Shown here: in pieces, positions 50,501 to 61,419 of the stretch
Position numbering within the stretch: position 1 is the stretch's first letter
Layout of the letters: each line of letters begins with the position of its first letter
Assembly (NCBI RefSeq): GCF_000143415.4
Contig: NW_003314275.1
Span: forward strand, 1,247,980 to 1,311,979
Reading direction: 5' to 3'
DNA: 64,000 nucleotides
Origin: Selaginella moellendorffii
Taxonomy: Eukaryota; Streptophyta; Lycopodiopsida; Selaginellales; Selaginellaceae
Position numbers and translations under genes: made by a program
Notes under the pieces: generated by a model
Seen by the model: the letters and a program-made list of their open reading frames with translations, nothing else
Told to the model about the DNA's origin: nothing
The model's database searches: none

Positions 50501-50883
50501 GCTGTGAGCAGATGGAGCATCGGGGAACATATTTTCCGGTACTCAGCTCGTATCACTCCAATCCAGAATGTGGGTATAGAGGGAAGGGTTTCTTTCTTGG
50601 AGTGGACGCTCGATCGATCGCTGCATTATTTCTTGGGGTTTTAGATTGATCGGTACCGCGCACCAGCTGAAATCCTGGTCACGGATTCTCCCTGATGGCT
50701 GTTTTCCGGATCTACAACTGGCTCCAATTCTATCTCTTTTCTTATTGTCTTGTTTTGTGTTTCCTGTGCTTCAAAAAATATTGTCGGTTTTACTTAAGTT
50801 TTGGGGATAATATTCGATTTATAGTTTACACTTTTAGACTTCCATATATTTAAGGGCAACAATCCTTAGGGTAAGTCGTAGGA

Positions 50884-51752
50884 ATGGGTTTGATTTTGCT
50901 GTTTTATGACGATGATATCCGCATCTTACATCTTGATATTGAAACAGAAACATGGACAGAATTGGAGCAAGTGCAACTAGAACCAGATGAGCGTGTTGCT
51001 GCAATTCATGCTTCTGCAGGTGGTAATCTCCATGTCTTCATAGTCAAGTTGGTTCCTGTACGGGGGATGCGGAAATATCCTCAAAAGTGCTCTCCAAACC
51101 CAGGACGGCCAGCCCTTTACAAAATGAATTTGAAAGATGATGGCCTCAAGTGGACAACAATCTCAACAGCTTTCATGAAGCCAGGTCAGCAGTATTATGC
51201 TACAGTTGATGAAGATACAATTCACGCCTTTGGAATAAACAAGACTCAGGTATACTCAGCAAGTGAAGACAAGTGGGTAAAAATTGGACGTGTGGCTGGT
51301 TTAGATACATTAGGGATAATTACGAATGTGATCTCAAACGGCGCAGATCGTGTGATTGGCTTGTATGAAAAGAGAGAATTGAGGTATTACAATGCAGGTC
51401 AGAATTCCTGGGCAGAGACCTCCCTAAAGAGTTTAAGCACCATGGTGCAACGATGACTATGGTTCAAGGGAAGGTGGTTGTTGTACAGTTTGGAAACCTT
51501 CGCTATTACAATGAGAAAGCTAAACAATGGGAAGAATTTGAGGAACTTCCAGGAGTTTTAGATCAAGAAAAATCGCGGATTTTTAGGTTGCAAGGGATGC
51601 GCTATGCTCCTATGGTGTTTGCTACTAAGCGTTACTGTCACGGGCTCTTTAGAGGTACTATTGATTGGGAGCATAAAACTGTGACATGGAAGAGGCAGCA
51701 GATTCCAGAAACTGTAAGGACGTATTTTTGGGGCATCATGGCTGCCGCATAA
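50884..51752 (+). pseudogene. Kelch-like repeat protein, frameshifted
   Basis: Two overlapping ORFs (50884-51456 and 51453-51752) form one protein of about 290 residues if a single-base indel near 51425-51455 is allowed; the second frame is open backwards through FKHHGATMTMVQGKVV. Repeated units have the beta-propeller look of kelch/galactose-oxidase proteins: ETETWTELEQV, RELRYYNAGQNSWAETS, NLRYYNEKAKQWEEFEEL. In plants such propellers usually follow an F-box; no F-box was seen upstream. The well kept second half suggests recent damage, a sequencing error, or an unrecognised intron. Alternatives are not excluded. Confidence 0.6.
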
Positions 51753-51924
51753 TTGTTTTATTATTTTGTTATTTCAATTCTGTATTCGAATTTTTGGTTT
51801 TTGACTCTTTTGTCGACGAGGACGAATGCATTTACAAATCTTTTTCATGTTTAAAAAAGGGAAAATGTAAGTGGATCCAGGTGGCTGTATGCCATGTGGC
51901 TCTAACAATCTGTTAAGTACAAAG

Positions 51925-52950
51925 AAATGAGTATGGTGTAGTCTCTATTGGTGTGGTGATACCAGCAGCACACTATATAAGCCTTTTATCTACACGAAGG
52001 CTTAAATTAATCAGCCGCAAAAGGATGAGAAGCATAGGACTTTCCCTCAATCTTAGTTATGGAAAGGAGATATTTCAGATGTATTTTCCTTATTATGTGT
52101 GTATGATCTCAAAAAGCAAATGGTAAAAGCAATCGAAGTGATAGTCTTCTAGAGCAAGCTTGAAAGTACCAACTCGCTACTAAACCAACATGGCTGCACA
52201 AAGTTAGAACGCTCCGGAACGTCAACTCGTCCGGCTTGACACCCTCGAGATTCATAAGCTGGAAGACTTCCACTGCTCGATCATAGTGCCCGTTCTGGGC
52301 GTTTGTCGTCCAGGAAACCAAGGTGCACATCTGCATGCTCTCCAACATGCTCCTGGCGGTGCTCAAGTGGAAACTTGCGTGAGAGCTATCCAGCAGACAA
52401 TGGTCTTGCACAAGATCTCGTGAACGGCCTCAAAATGCCATTCTCGCAAATGCGAGGATCCACGGTACTGGATTCTTCTCCGGGATTTGATCGAAGATGT
52501 TCTTCGTGAGGGCGACGAAGCCCTGGTGGCTGTCGTCATCGCCGTCCACGCACCACGTCTTGATCTGGCATGAAATCAAAGATGTCTTTCGCAGTGGCCA
52601 AATCCCCCCTCTGGTAGTCACCGCTGTGCTGGTGAAGGGGAACCGATGGAACATCCTGTCATTCTGGGCGTAGCACAGTAGTAGGACACGAGATCCTTGG
52701 CCGACATTTTGTCGAAGGTCGATTTCGCTGCCAGAATTTGCCCCTGGTGCGCGAGCGCCATTACCATCGAGTTCCATGGCGCTCTGAGAAGCAATCAAAC
52801 ATAGACTCTCAGTCACGGATCCGGGATGCTGCCACATGCGCGGTTCCAAGAGACGGAACTCCGTGTTCTTGTAAAGCTCAAGATGCCCGGACTGGGCATA
52901 CAGTGTAATGAGTGCAACCACGTCATGATCCGGCATAGAATCGAAGATCT
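51925..52950 (-). pseudogene. PPR pseudogene, second copy of 40.66-41.43 kb block
   Basis: The minus frame carries MPDHDVVALITLYAQSGHLEL, with NIFDQIPEKNPVPWILAFAR, TLVSWTTNAQNGHYDRAVEVF and EGVKPDELTFRSVLTLCSHV. These are PLS-type PPR repeats. The segment 51925-52750 aligns with 40660-41430; this copy extends further (to about 52950) and keeps more repeats. Frameshifts and stops separate the blocks. Confidence 0.82.
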
Positions 52951-54085
52951 TCGAAGATGGCTTGTTTGAGCATTGAAGTTTAAATTGATCCAGGCACGCT
53001 ATTGATTAGCAGCAAAGGTAAGTCCAAGGCTGGAGGTACTTTCAAATCCTGGGGAGCTTGAGATTTCATCAAGGCACTTTCTTGTCGTGTTCCTAGCAGC
53101 AACAAACAAGACAGAGATTGATGCCACTAGGACCACATATCCTTCGAGAATGTCTTTATAAGCCTCGGAAAAACTTATGCTGCACTCATGTCCTTAAGTT
53201 TAAGGTGTTAGCCATGTAGATCGACATACTGGATCCACCTCTGCCCAAAGATTCGAAAAACTCCATGAAATTTCAAGTCACACCCACAAGGTTCAGTGTG
53301 TGAAGAAGAGGGAAAATACTCGAGGCCGAAAGGTGGCTGTCCTTCACAAGAGTGGTTAGAGCGAAAGAAGAACCGTGGAAAAGCAATGCTTGTGAGTCTA
53401 GTTTGAAGATTGGGATCCCCGGACAAGTCATGAAAACTGAAGAGAAGAGAGTCGATCAGCTCGACTAACAGAGCTACATTCTTTATTTCATGAGATTTGC
53501 ACAAGCGCCCCCGCCGGGAGCAGCCGGTCGTCATCGAGGCACCATGTAGTTAATGGCAATGGCGGTGGTTTTCCATGGCATTGTTCTTGAGCACAGATTT
53601 CTGGGGGGGGCCAAGCGCATCCACCAGGAAAAACGTCTCCAGCGGCATTTAGGTTCCTTGTCATGGAAAAGTGTATGGAAAGTGCGGGCGCGCAGCGGAC
53701 GTCTTGGGAGCCTTCCACAAGATGGAAGATTGAGATGTTTTCTCGTGGCGATCGCGGCATTTGCCCACAACGGGCAAATGTGCATCCGAATTCTCTTGGC
53801 AGCTATCAATGTCGATCCAACGGAGATCCATGCACTCGTCTCGTCGCTGCATCACCCTTGCACGTATGTTTGTTTATTCTATTTTTATTATTTCAGCCCT
53901 CTTTCTTCGCAAACACGAGATGAATAGAGACCCTTACTTGGCCTTGGATCTGGATCCACTTAGTTTCAAATGGCCGATCAAGGTAAGAAACTTTGTTTAC
54001 CTTTGGGCATTGTACAAGTCCTCGTACTTGCGGCACTTGCTTCCATCAGCTGCCAGACCCCGCTGCTCATTGATCAGCTTTCAGG
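52951..54085. other. No firm gene; possible further PPR debris
   Basis: GC-rich compared with flanks and containing several 60-120-codon ORFs on both strands (for example 53809-53531 minus). Some phrases look PPR-like, but no repeat could be aligned with confidence. Confidence 0.35.
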
Positions 54086-54089
54086 TGTT

Positions 54090-54720
54090 AGCAATTTGCC
54101 ACCATTCTCAAAGAACTAATGTTTGACTTTCTTATCGGTTCGCAAATTCTTCCCAGGTCACCAGTAATCTCTACGTACCGTTGCTGAAGTGATGGAACCG
54201 GCAAGGCGTCTCCCACAGTTATAGATTGTCCCACCATCTTGGACACAAAATTCTTCATGATCCTCAGCGGCAACCCTTGGTCCCTGGTGATCAATCCAAA
54301 AGCCACAACGCTGTGGTAGTGCAGCAGCTCCTCCTTTTGCTCCTCCCTACGCTCCTCAACGATGTCGTCGCTGTGACCATAAAGCTGTGAACTTCGCTAC
54401 CAAGTCGAACGATGTTGCTGATCCCTGGAACTTTTCTCACTCGCCTCGACTGAGACCTTATCCCACCTCACCTCCCAATCGACGAGTACATGTTTGAGAG
54501 AACAACGTAGGCAGTTGTGTAGCAGGGCTCCAGTGCTTTCGAAGATCTTCACTGCAACTCTCTCAGCACAATCGGCTATGGAGGAGGCAAGCTCCCAACA
54601 GCAACATCCGGATCACGACATCTGGAAGGAATGGCATCGAGTTTGACGAGCTCCTCCGCACTCAGAGTTGTCCCGGATCGACCAGGACGTTGATCATGAA
54701 GAAATATAGAGTGCCCTCTA
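54090..54720 (-). pseudogene. DYW-type PPR pseudogene, C-terminal part
   Basis: Minus-strand translation gives the E/E+ region (TTAYVVLSNMYSSIGR, RVRKVPGISNIV, GSEVHSFMV) preceded by MPFQPDVVIRMLLLGACLLH, and then a DYW-domain start (VVAFGLITRDQGLPLRIMKN, FVSKMVGQ). DYW domains are cytidine deaminases for organelle RNA editing. The zinc-binding CGDCH block expected between the last two phrases is missing, and frames change at least twice, so the domain is dead. Confidence 0.85.
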
Positions 54721-54859
54721 GTCGCCACCATCTCAAAGTATTGGCTGATCAAGACGAAGTGTTCCCAGCTCCTTGGATGCCACGCCTTCTGTCATACTCT
54801 AGCACACCAATATGTATATAATTGACTTAATACCAGTAAGTATTGATAATTATCCACAA

Positions 54860-54991
54860 AGATCATACCTAGGCTAATCGGCTTGCCAGAGAGACAATAG
54901 CTGCTACAAAATATGAGATTTATCATGCTACGGTCAATCAGAGAATTCCACGGGTTACAGAATGCAGATGCGGTGCACATCAATAGAAGTG
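54860..54991 (+). mobile_element. LINE fragment, cut by assembly gap
   Basis: The + frame reads TKYEIYHATVNQRIPRVTEC then RCGAHQ, the zinc-binding end of a LINE polyprotein. Bases 54900-54985 align with 40320-40385, which has lost part of this region. The sequence runs into the N run. Confidence 0.65.
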
Positions 54992-55519
54992 NNNNNNNNN
55001 NNNNNNNNNNNNNNNNNNNNNNNNNNNNNNNNNNNNNNNNNNNNNNNNNNNNNNNNNNNNNNNNNNNNNNNNNNNNNNNNNNNNNNNNNNNNNNNNNNNN
55101 NNNNNNNNNNNNNNNNNNNNNNNNNNNNNNNNNNNNNNNNNNNNNNNNNNNNNNNNNNNNNNNNNNNNNNNNNNNNNNNNNNNNNNNNNNNNNNNNNNNN
55201 NNNNNNNNNNNNNNNNNNNNNNNNNNNNNNNNNNNNNNNNNNNNNNNNNNNNNNNNNNNNNNNNNNNNNNNNNNNNNNNNNNNNNNNNNNNNNNNNNNNN
55301 NNNNNNNNNNNNNNNNNNNNNNNNNNNNNNNNNNNNNNNNNNNNNNNNNNNNNNNNNNNNNNNNNNNNNNNNNNNNNNNNNNNNNNNNNNNNNNNNNNNN
55401 NNNNNNNNNNNNNNNNNNNNNNNNNNNNNNNNNNNNNNNNNNNNNNNNNNNNNNNNNNNNNNNNNNNNNNNNNNNNNNNNNNNNNNNNNNNNNNNNNNNN
55501 NNNNNNNNNNNNNNNNNNN
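54992..55519. other. Assembly gap (528 N)
   Basis: Undetermined bases; anything inside is invisible. Confidence 1.
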
Positions 55520-56650
55520 GGTTCGATTCCTGATGAGTATGTAGTCACCACCATCTAAAAAGTATAAAATAGCTAATGTAGTTTAAAATCCCATATTCGT
55601 AAATACACCCCCATTGCTTTCATTGTAATTTGTAGCTCTTTTAGAACATGGGTACCAACCCAAAACATGATATTCCAACTTACAGGCCTTGCCAAGAGTT
55701 TGTAAGTTTAAACAAAATGGTGGTCAATAGAGATCAAATTGATGTACATATGATATAATATTCTTCTTTATGTTTAATTGCAAAAACAAGTTTACTCACT
55801 TCAGCCCAATACCTATAAGAAGTAGATTTTATACAATATAGCATCCTACATATTTGAGAGTATTCTGATTTTGAGAAGATTTTGAATTTTTTGCAAACTT
55901 TATAAGTTAAATTTTAATTTATATAAACCTAATATGCATTAGAGTATGCTTTCTTTAGCTATGTTCATTATCTCTTTGATCACTTGATTTCTCAACATCA
56001 TGCTCTCTTGCTATAGTACATGGCAACTCCAGTGCCAACAACATCAATAACTCTAACAACTCATTAAGTAAAAGACTTTTAGCTAAATAAATACTAACTA
56101 TTAGATGGTAAAAGTTTTTAAAATATTTAAGCATATTCTAGCTATATCCACTTACAGCTAGAATATGCTTGAATATTTTAAAAACCCATTCCCTTTACAG
56201 GTTTGTTTAAGCAAACCAAAAATTAAAAATACTATAAAATTTGTAATTACTGAATCATTCATAAATTATTTCTTTTATGATAAATATAATGATTCAAATG
56301 AATAAAGTGTATAGATTGTATGATATTCTAGTGGCTTGCTTTAAATCATAAATAGATATTTTTAATCTGTAACTTCATACCAGACAGTTGTAAATAGTAG
56401 ATTTTGGTATTATCTTGGCATTACAAACCAATCTTGTTTCAAGAGAAGTATAATAAGTTATTTCCACTATAGAAACCAGATCTGTTAAAGGAGATTTACG
56501 ACTTGTTGAAGATGTACCTGAAATCCTATCCTAGTTTGGATGACACTCACAGATTATTTCTTCACCCACAGAAATCAGCGGGCATTTTCATAGTTTGTTT
56601 CTTCTCTCCTGTTTGTTCATACTCTAGCAGCTTGGCAATGTGTTACTGAG
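55520..56650. other. AT-rich, no gene; contains a strong hairpin
   Basis: No coding family recognised. See the inverted repeat at 56114-56185. A 64-codon minus ORF just beyond (56846-56652, with CHCKLC) is unassigned. Confidence 0.5.
56114..56185. repeat. Near-perfect hairpin: 30-bp arms, 12-base loop
   Basis: Arms 56114-56143 and 56156-56185 are reverse complements with one mismatch in 30. The loop is atatccacttac. Similarity stops exactly at the arm ends. Confidence 0.92.
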
Positions 56651-57225
56651 GCTACCTGCGCTTCACTCCACTCGAGGCAGAAGGGTCCTCGGGGTCATGA
56701 TGCGCTGAGCACAATTTACAGTGACAACCCGTTATTCCACCTATCTCAGCTGGGGCTGTAAAGGGAATTTTGCATGAGGGATCAAATGCAAGTTTTTCTC
56801 CGCCACCTTTTCGCCTCGCTTTTAAAATAATTGGATTGCACTCCATACAAAAGGAGCACTAGAGAAGCATGATAATCTAGAGCGTCACATCAAGCATCAG
56901 CTAACCTTGCACGCTCGAAAGCCTCAACAAGAGTTTCCTATGGCTGAGTTCGGTGTCTACACCGCAGTAAACCCCACGCTGGTGCCTCTGGAGATCCTTG
57001 CATGGCATTGGATCACATACCACAGGAAATGGCGGACGAGCGGTGGCAAAACCTCAAGGACTGGACGCACACACTCGGCCACGACCTGGATACCCTCCGA
57101 CCAGGGCCTGGAATTCTGAACTTGGCAAGCCCTCCAACGAAGACAACACACTCTTCGATATGTACGTGACGACTATCAACCCGACACTCCACTTCGGCCT
57201 TGAGAAGAAACTGCTGGAACAAGGA

Positions 57226-57330
57226 TGATCAGCGCCTACGCGGGGGCGATCGATCCAAGCGGCTATTTGATGCAATGCTGGAGCGCAGCAGCGTGTCCTG
57301 GAACGGAGCTCAAGCTCGATCGAGGTGACG
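57226..57330 (+). pseudogene. PPR repeat fragment
   Basis: The + frames give MISAYAG then, after a frameshift, DRSKRLFDAMLERSSVSWNG, matching two adjoining PPR helices. It is only about 35 codons long. Upstream 56900-57225 has open frames but no clear repeat. Confidence 0.65.
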
Positions 57331-57497
57331 GCCAGATTCGAGAGTAATGCCGTATCTCCTGGACGGTGAATCACGTTTGCCACTCGCGCCTCGGCGATTT
57401 TCATCGGGAAACTTTCATAGCTTTCATGCTATAGAAGTATATTTACACCGTCGTAGTTAAAACTTCTGTACAGGAAGAACACACACGTTGCTTAGAA

Positions 57498-58947
57498 CTA
57501 CACAAACTTTGCGTACTCTTGCTGGATCATCTCGCCGCCGTTGACGGGATCGAAAGAGCATCGATAGAAGCTGGCAGTGTCGCAAAAACAAACGATAAGA
57601 AGTAATGTAGGTGGTATAAGCAAAGAAAGAAACAAAAGCTTGCCTTCCTTCGGATGAAACGATGAGGACAGTGTTCTTTTGGGGACCGAAAGCAACAATG
57701 GAGCGCGATTCGACTGGCAGGCGAAACTGCGCGAAAGACCACTCGGAGCTGAAATACTTGGGAAGAACCCCTGTACGAAAGGCGAGTGTACAAAAACACA
57801 ACTAACACTGCTGGAATGCAAGAAAAATACCTCTCATGAAAGAAAGAGTGGAGCCTGGATTACCCGATGCGAATTTGATTGGGCTCTCGGGGCTTCCAGC
57901 GTCCTGGTTAGCAGGAGCAGCAGCCACAGCACTGGTGCTCTCGGCGGCATCCGCCTCGGCCGGAACTTTCAAGCTAAAGACGTGAATCGTTCCTTTGTCG
58001 CTCGACACCACCAGCCACTGCGCAGTGGTCGAGAAGGCAATGCTGTAGATGTCAGCACGATCAGCTCCCCTGCGAACCTGCGAGAGCAGAAAACTCACAT
58101 AAAACCAACAGCAAAAAAGGATTTTTTTCGGAGCACAAGCCACAACAAAACAAGGGAAAAACAAAACACGAAGAAAACAAGAAACCGAGAGAGTAGAACT
58201 TACTTCCTGGAGCTGTGTTCCATCCAAAGTGTTGTAAACGCGAATGAGCGTCCCCTTGATGCTCGCAGTGGCGAGGAGCCGACCATCGAAAGTGAGCGCC
58301 AGGCACGCGAGATGCGAGTCGTGGGCCGAGATAAACTTGGTCTTCCTCAGCCCATACTGCTCCACGCGAACCTGGCCTTTGTGGAGCCCCGGGCAGGCCA
58401 GCACCACCGAGTTGGAGGACGCCGGGGACAGCGCGCACAGCCCTCTTGGATTCCCAATCGTTTCCACCTGGTGGAGGAGCTTGAGGTCCGAGAAATTGTA
58501 GACGTAGATCTTGTGCTCGAGCACCACCACCACCCTGTCCCTCCTCAGCCGAATCGCGCGAACGTCCGAGCGGAAGGAGAGCTCGCCGATGCAGCGGCTC
58601 TGGTGGTCGTCCCAGATCATCACCTTGTTGGGGAGGTACTTTGGATTGGCACCGCCGCCGACGAGCGCGAGGATGTTGCAGCGGAAGAGCATCTCCACGA
58701 TGGCGATGCCGCCGTGGCTAAACTCTCGCCGGAACGTCTCCTTGAAGGGCTCGCAGTTGTAGATCCGGAAGCCCGTCTCGGTGCCACAAGCAAAGCAGCC
58801 ATAATCCTGGTTGTATCCCACTGACAGGAGCCCGTGCTTGGATCTTTCCTGCGGCTGCTGCTGCAAGCTGGGAGAATCCGTGACCCTGATCGCGGATTTC
58901 GGCTGGTCTGTGAGTGGCGGCTCTGGCGGCGCGGAGACTAGGGCCAT
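57498..58947 (-). CDS. ATG18: ATG18/WIPI-type autophagy WD-repeat protein, copy 1
   Basis: PROPPIN-family beta-propeller that binds PI3P on forming autophagosomes. Four exons (58947-58204, 58077-57831, 57770-57644, 57570-57498) encode 396 residues. Recognised blocks: [103 protein letters not shown]. Exon 2 opens with the PI3P-binding motif, here VRRG (family L/FRRG; both Arg kept, residues 250-251), then [19 protein letters not shown]. The C-terminus is FYRCSFDP ... EYAKFV. Intron 3 starts GC instead of GT (exon end GGAAG, then gcaagc), a known minor class. The gene lies 332 bp downstream of PDK on the same strand. Confidence 0.95.
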
Positions 58948-59036
58948 CCACTCGACAAATCGATCTACCTAGCACTAAAACCCCCGAGAAATCCGGCAAG
59001 AGAAATGCAGCGCCAGCGGCACCTCACAGCTCCATC

Positions 59037-59046
59037 AAAACCCTAA
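59037..59046 (-). promoter_or_regulatory. telo-box-like motif upstream of ATG18 copy 1
   Basis: aaaaccctaa lies 90 bp upstream of the start codon, on the strand opposite to transcription. Inferred as a 5' UTR or promoter element. Confidence 0.35.
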
Positions 59047-59278
59047 CCGCCAAAGCCATAGCTCGATGGTAGCGCGAAGAGAGGGACATAGCTCCTGTGG
59101 AAGAACACAAGAGAAGAAGAAAGAAACCCTTGGCTCTATACCCACGTTCTGCTGGATTGGACAGGGGGTTTCACGTCCGACAAAGCAAAAACATTTCACA
59201 AGTCACTCAAATTCCGTGTCTCAAGTCCGCATCAAAGAATAAAATGGAGCCTCGTTTTCTTCTCTCCTTATTTTCTTC

Positions 59279-61032
59279 TCATGGCAATGGTTCTTGCTCG
59301 TTGCCAAGCCTGTTGAGATGGAGATAGGCATCGGTTCCTGCGAGAAAGAAGAAAATGTTTAGCACAGATGCTAGAAATCTCTGGAGAGCTCATGGATGAT
59401 CCAAAAACTAGCTTTAAGAGCACCAAACTTAAGGGCTAACGGATGATCTAAAACTAGCTTTGCAAATCTATCCAAAAACTACATCCCAAACTTAAGAGCT
59501 ACCGGTTGATCCAAACACCAACTTGCAAATCTCATCCCAAACTTGAGAGCTAACGGAGATCCAAAAACTAGCTTGCCAAAACTTCCAAGCAATCAATCCA
59601 GCATTCTAAGACTTAGAGCACTCAAATCAAACCGGAGGAACACTTACCGTAGCCTTCCATCGATATGACTTGCAAATCTCCTCCAAAGTACCTCGCGTAC
59701 AGCCGACTGATTGGGAGGCCATAGCCGTAGCCAGCCATCACATTCGGTGTCTCTTGCATATGCCTGCTCTCTTCCAGTGGAGACTTTGCGGTGGTGTAGA
59801 GGTACGTCCAGATCTTTGAGAGGCCGCTCCTGGGAATCCCACCTCCTTCATCAGATATCTAGAAAGAAAGAATTAGAACAATGAGGAAATGGTTTCCAGA
59901 TGTTTAGCTCACCTTCACGGTGACGTCTTCGACACCATCGGCGACGATGATCCTGATGGGAGGAGATTCTTGGTCCGAATCCATGAAACGCTCCTGCACT
60001 GCACGGAGGGAGTTTTTCAGCAGCTCGAACAACATCTGATGGAGATGAGTGGGAACGTAGCTGCAGGAGAGACAGAACGTTAGAACTTGAGAGCCACGCG
60101 ATAGCTGCTTGCAAGAATGCAAACATACCCTAAGGAGCACTTACGCGAATGCAAAGTTTGGGTCGCCATAGACGTGCACTTCCGGAGCACTTCCATACGT
60201 ACGCATGCAGGCCGATCGAGCGTCGTCAATGGCATTCTGCGCGATCAAAACTGGGGAAACGCGGGTGGAAATCAATCCAATGTAGCCGGGTGCTGGGTTT
60301 GGCTGATGCAACGCAACATGCTGGCCTGCAAAAAAAAAATTTCCTTTCAAAGCTCAGCCAAAAATCCTAGGTGCTAGCTAGAAGAGAGAACCACGTACCA
60401 ATGAGCATACGAATTCCAATTCTCGACATATAAAAGCGGTCAAGAAACTGGTGAATCTCCGGCAGCTCAAGCAAGCCCCCTCTCCTTCCCAGCTCTTCCT
60501 TGAGCTCTTGAACTCCCATAGCAACAGTCGGGGTTACGTTGTTGTGGCGAATTTTTATCTGGTGTATCAAGTCTGTGAATTTCATCTCGTCAGCAGCGTC
60601 TTGGATCTCCGGAAACGTCCGCAAGTCTTTGAACGAGTCCACATACCAGTCACGCACCTGGAAAGCTTACGTTATAAGATCATTTTTTTATAGCAATCAA
60701 GCAGGAAGAACAAAGAAAACTAGAGACCATACCTTTAGCACGGGAGCTTTCTCTGAGAGACCATAGGGAAGATTGTCCAGCTCCATGACGCGATGCGCAA
60801 GCCTCACGGGGAGCTCCTTGTGCAAGAACTGGGAGGAGAGGAGCAAGCTCTTCTCGGTGGGATTCGCTCCAAAATCCATCATATACTTGAGACTCACGCC
60901 CGTCTGCTTCATATTGCTACACTTGTAGATATCATCCACCAGGCTCCTCGACAGCGTCTCGGCGAGGCGCCGGACCGCCATATCCGACACGAGAATCCTA
61001 GACTGCCGCAAGAAACGAGCTGGAATCACCAT
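59279..61032 (-). CDS. PDK: Pyruvate dehydrogenase kinase, mitochondrial
   Basis: Phosphorylates the E1-alpha subunit of the mitochondrial pyruvate dehydrogenase complex and so inhibits it. Six exons (61032-60733, 60657-60399, 60325-60145, 60060-59913, 59858-59648, 59337-59279) encode 385 residues; all introns are GT-AG and in frame. N-terminal allosteric region with ALxxxLVDD-type helices and [12 protein letters not shown]; then [17 protein letters not shown] across intron 2. The GHKL ATPase part has the N box ([10 protein letters not shown]), G1 box (DEGGGI) and G2 box (GYGYGLP). The C-terminus is of plant type, ending [11 protein letters not shown]. Length fits plant PDKs (about 366-390). 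The start is the ATG giving a short Arg-containing leader ([18 protein letters not shown]) compatible with mitochondrial import. Confidence 0.96.
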
Positions 61033-61109
61033 CGCGCGAAGAAAATCCCGCCGATTTCCGCTCGCAGCGCCATCCTAGGAGGGCGATCGAAACTCAAAGG
61101 AGCGGGCAT

Positions 61110-61325
61110 TTTCTTGCGCTGGAATTCCTGCTCCTGGTGTTGGCGATCGATGCTCCAGGGCGTGGGCGCCATGCATTCCCTATCATTGGCGGCAGCCAAG
61201 AACCCTATCCATACCGTCGACGCCCCTGCTAGCCGCTACCTAGAGAGGAGTCCTTGGCAAAAGCTTCTTCTCACAAACAAACACAGGCCCATCCGCCGGC
61301 TCGGCTTGTTCCACGTGTCGAACTG
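61110..61325 (-). promoter_or_regulatory. Block-conserved sequence upstream of PDK
   Basis: On the minus strand it holds the same ordered blocks as 50346-50500, beginning with cacgtggaacaagccgagcc (G-box included) and ending ttccagcgcaagaaaatgc, with longer spacers. It ends about 80 bp before the PDK start codon and is in the same orientation as PDK. A + strand ORF across it is considered a shadow. Confidence 0.55.
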
Positions 61326-61419
61326 CCGTGCCCATGTACGGCCCACAATCACTGTGGCTGCGACTTATGATTGAACGGGATTTTATTTTACATTTCACTT
61401 TCCTTCTAGGACAAATTTA

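Noticed and set aside
53200-53860. Additional PPR gene on the minus strand
   Set aside because: Phrases are suggestive but no repeat of 31-36 residues could be aligned with its conserved positions.
54913-55558. ORFs across the N run
   Set aside because: Most codons are unknown bases, so the open frames are an artefact.
55519-55560. Possible tRNA 3' half at the right edge of the gap
   Set aside because: Only a T-arm-like ggttcgattcc is visible; the rest is N and no CCA-adjacent acceptor pairing can be tested.
57679-58824. 381-codon open frame on the + strand
   Set aside because: Antisense to the ATG18 copy 1 exons and spans its introns; no domain is recognisable.
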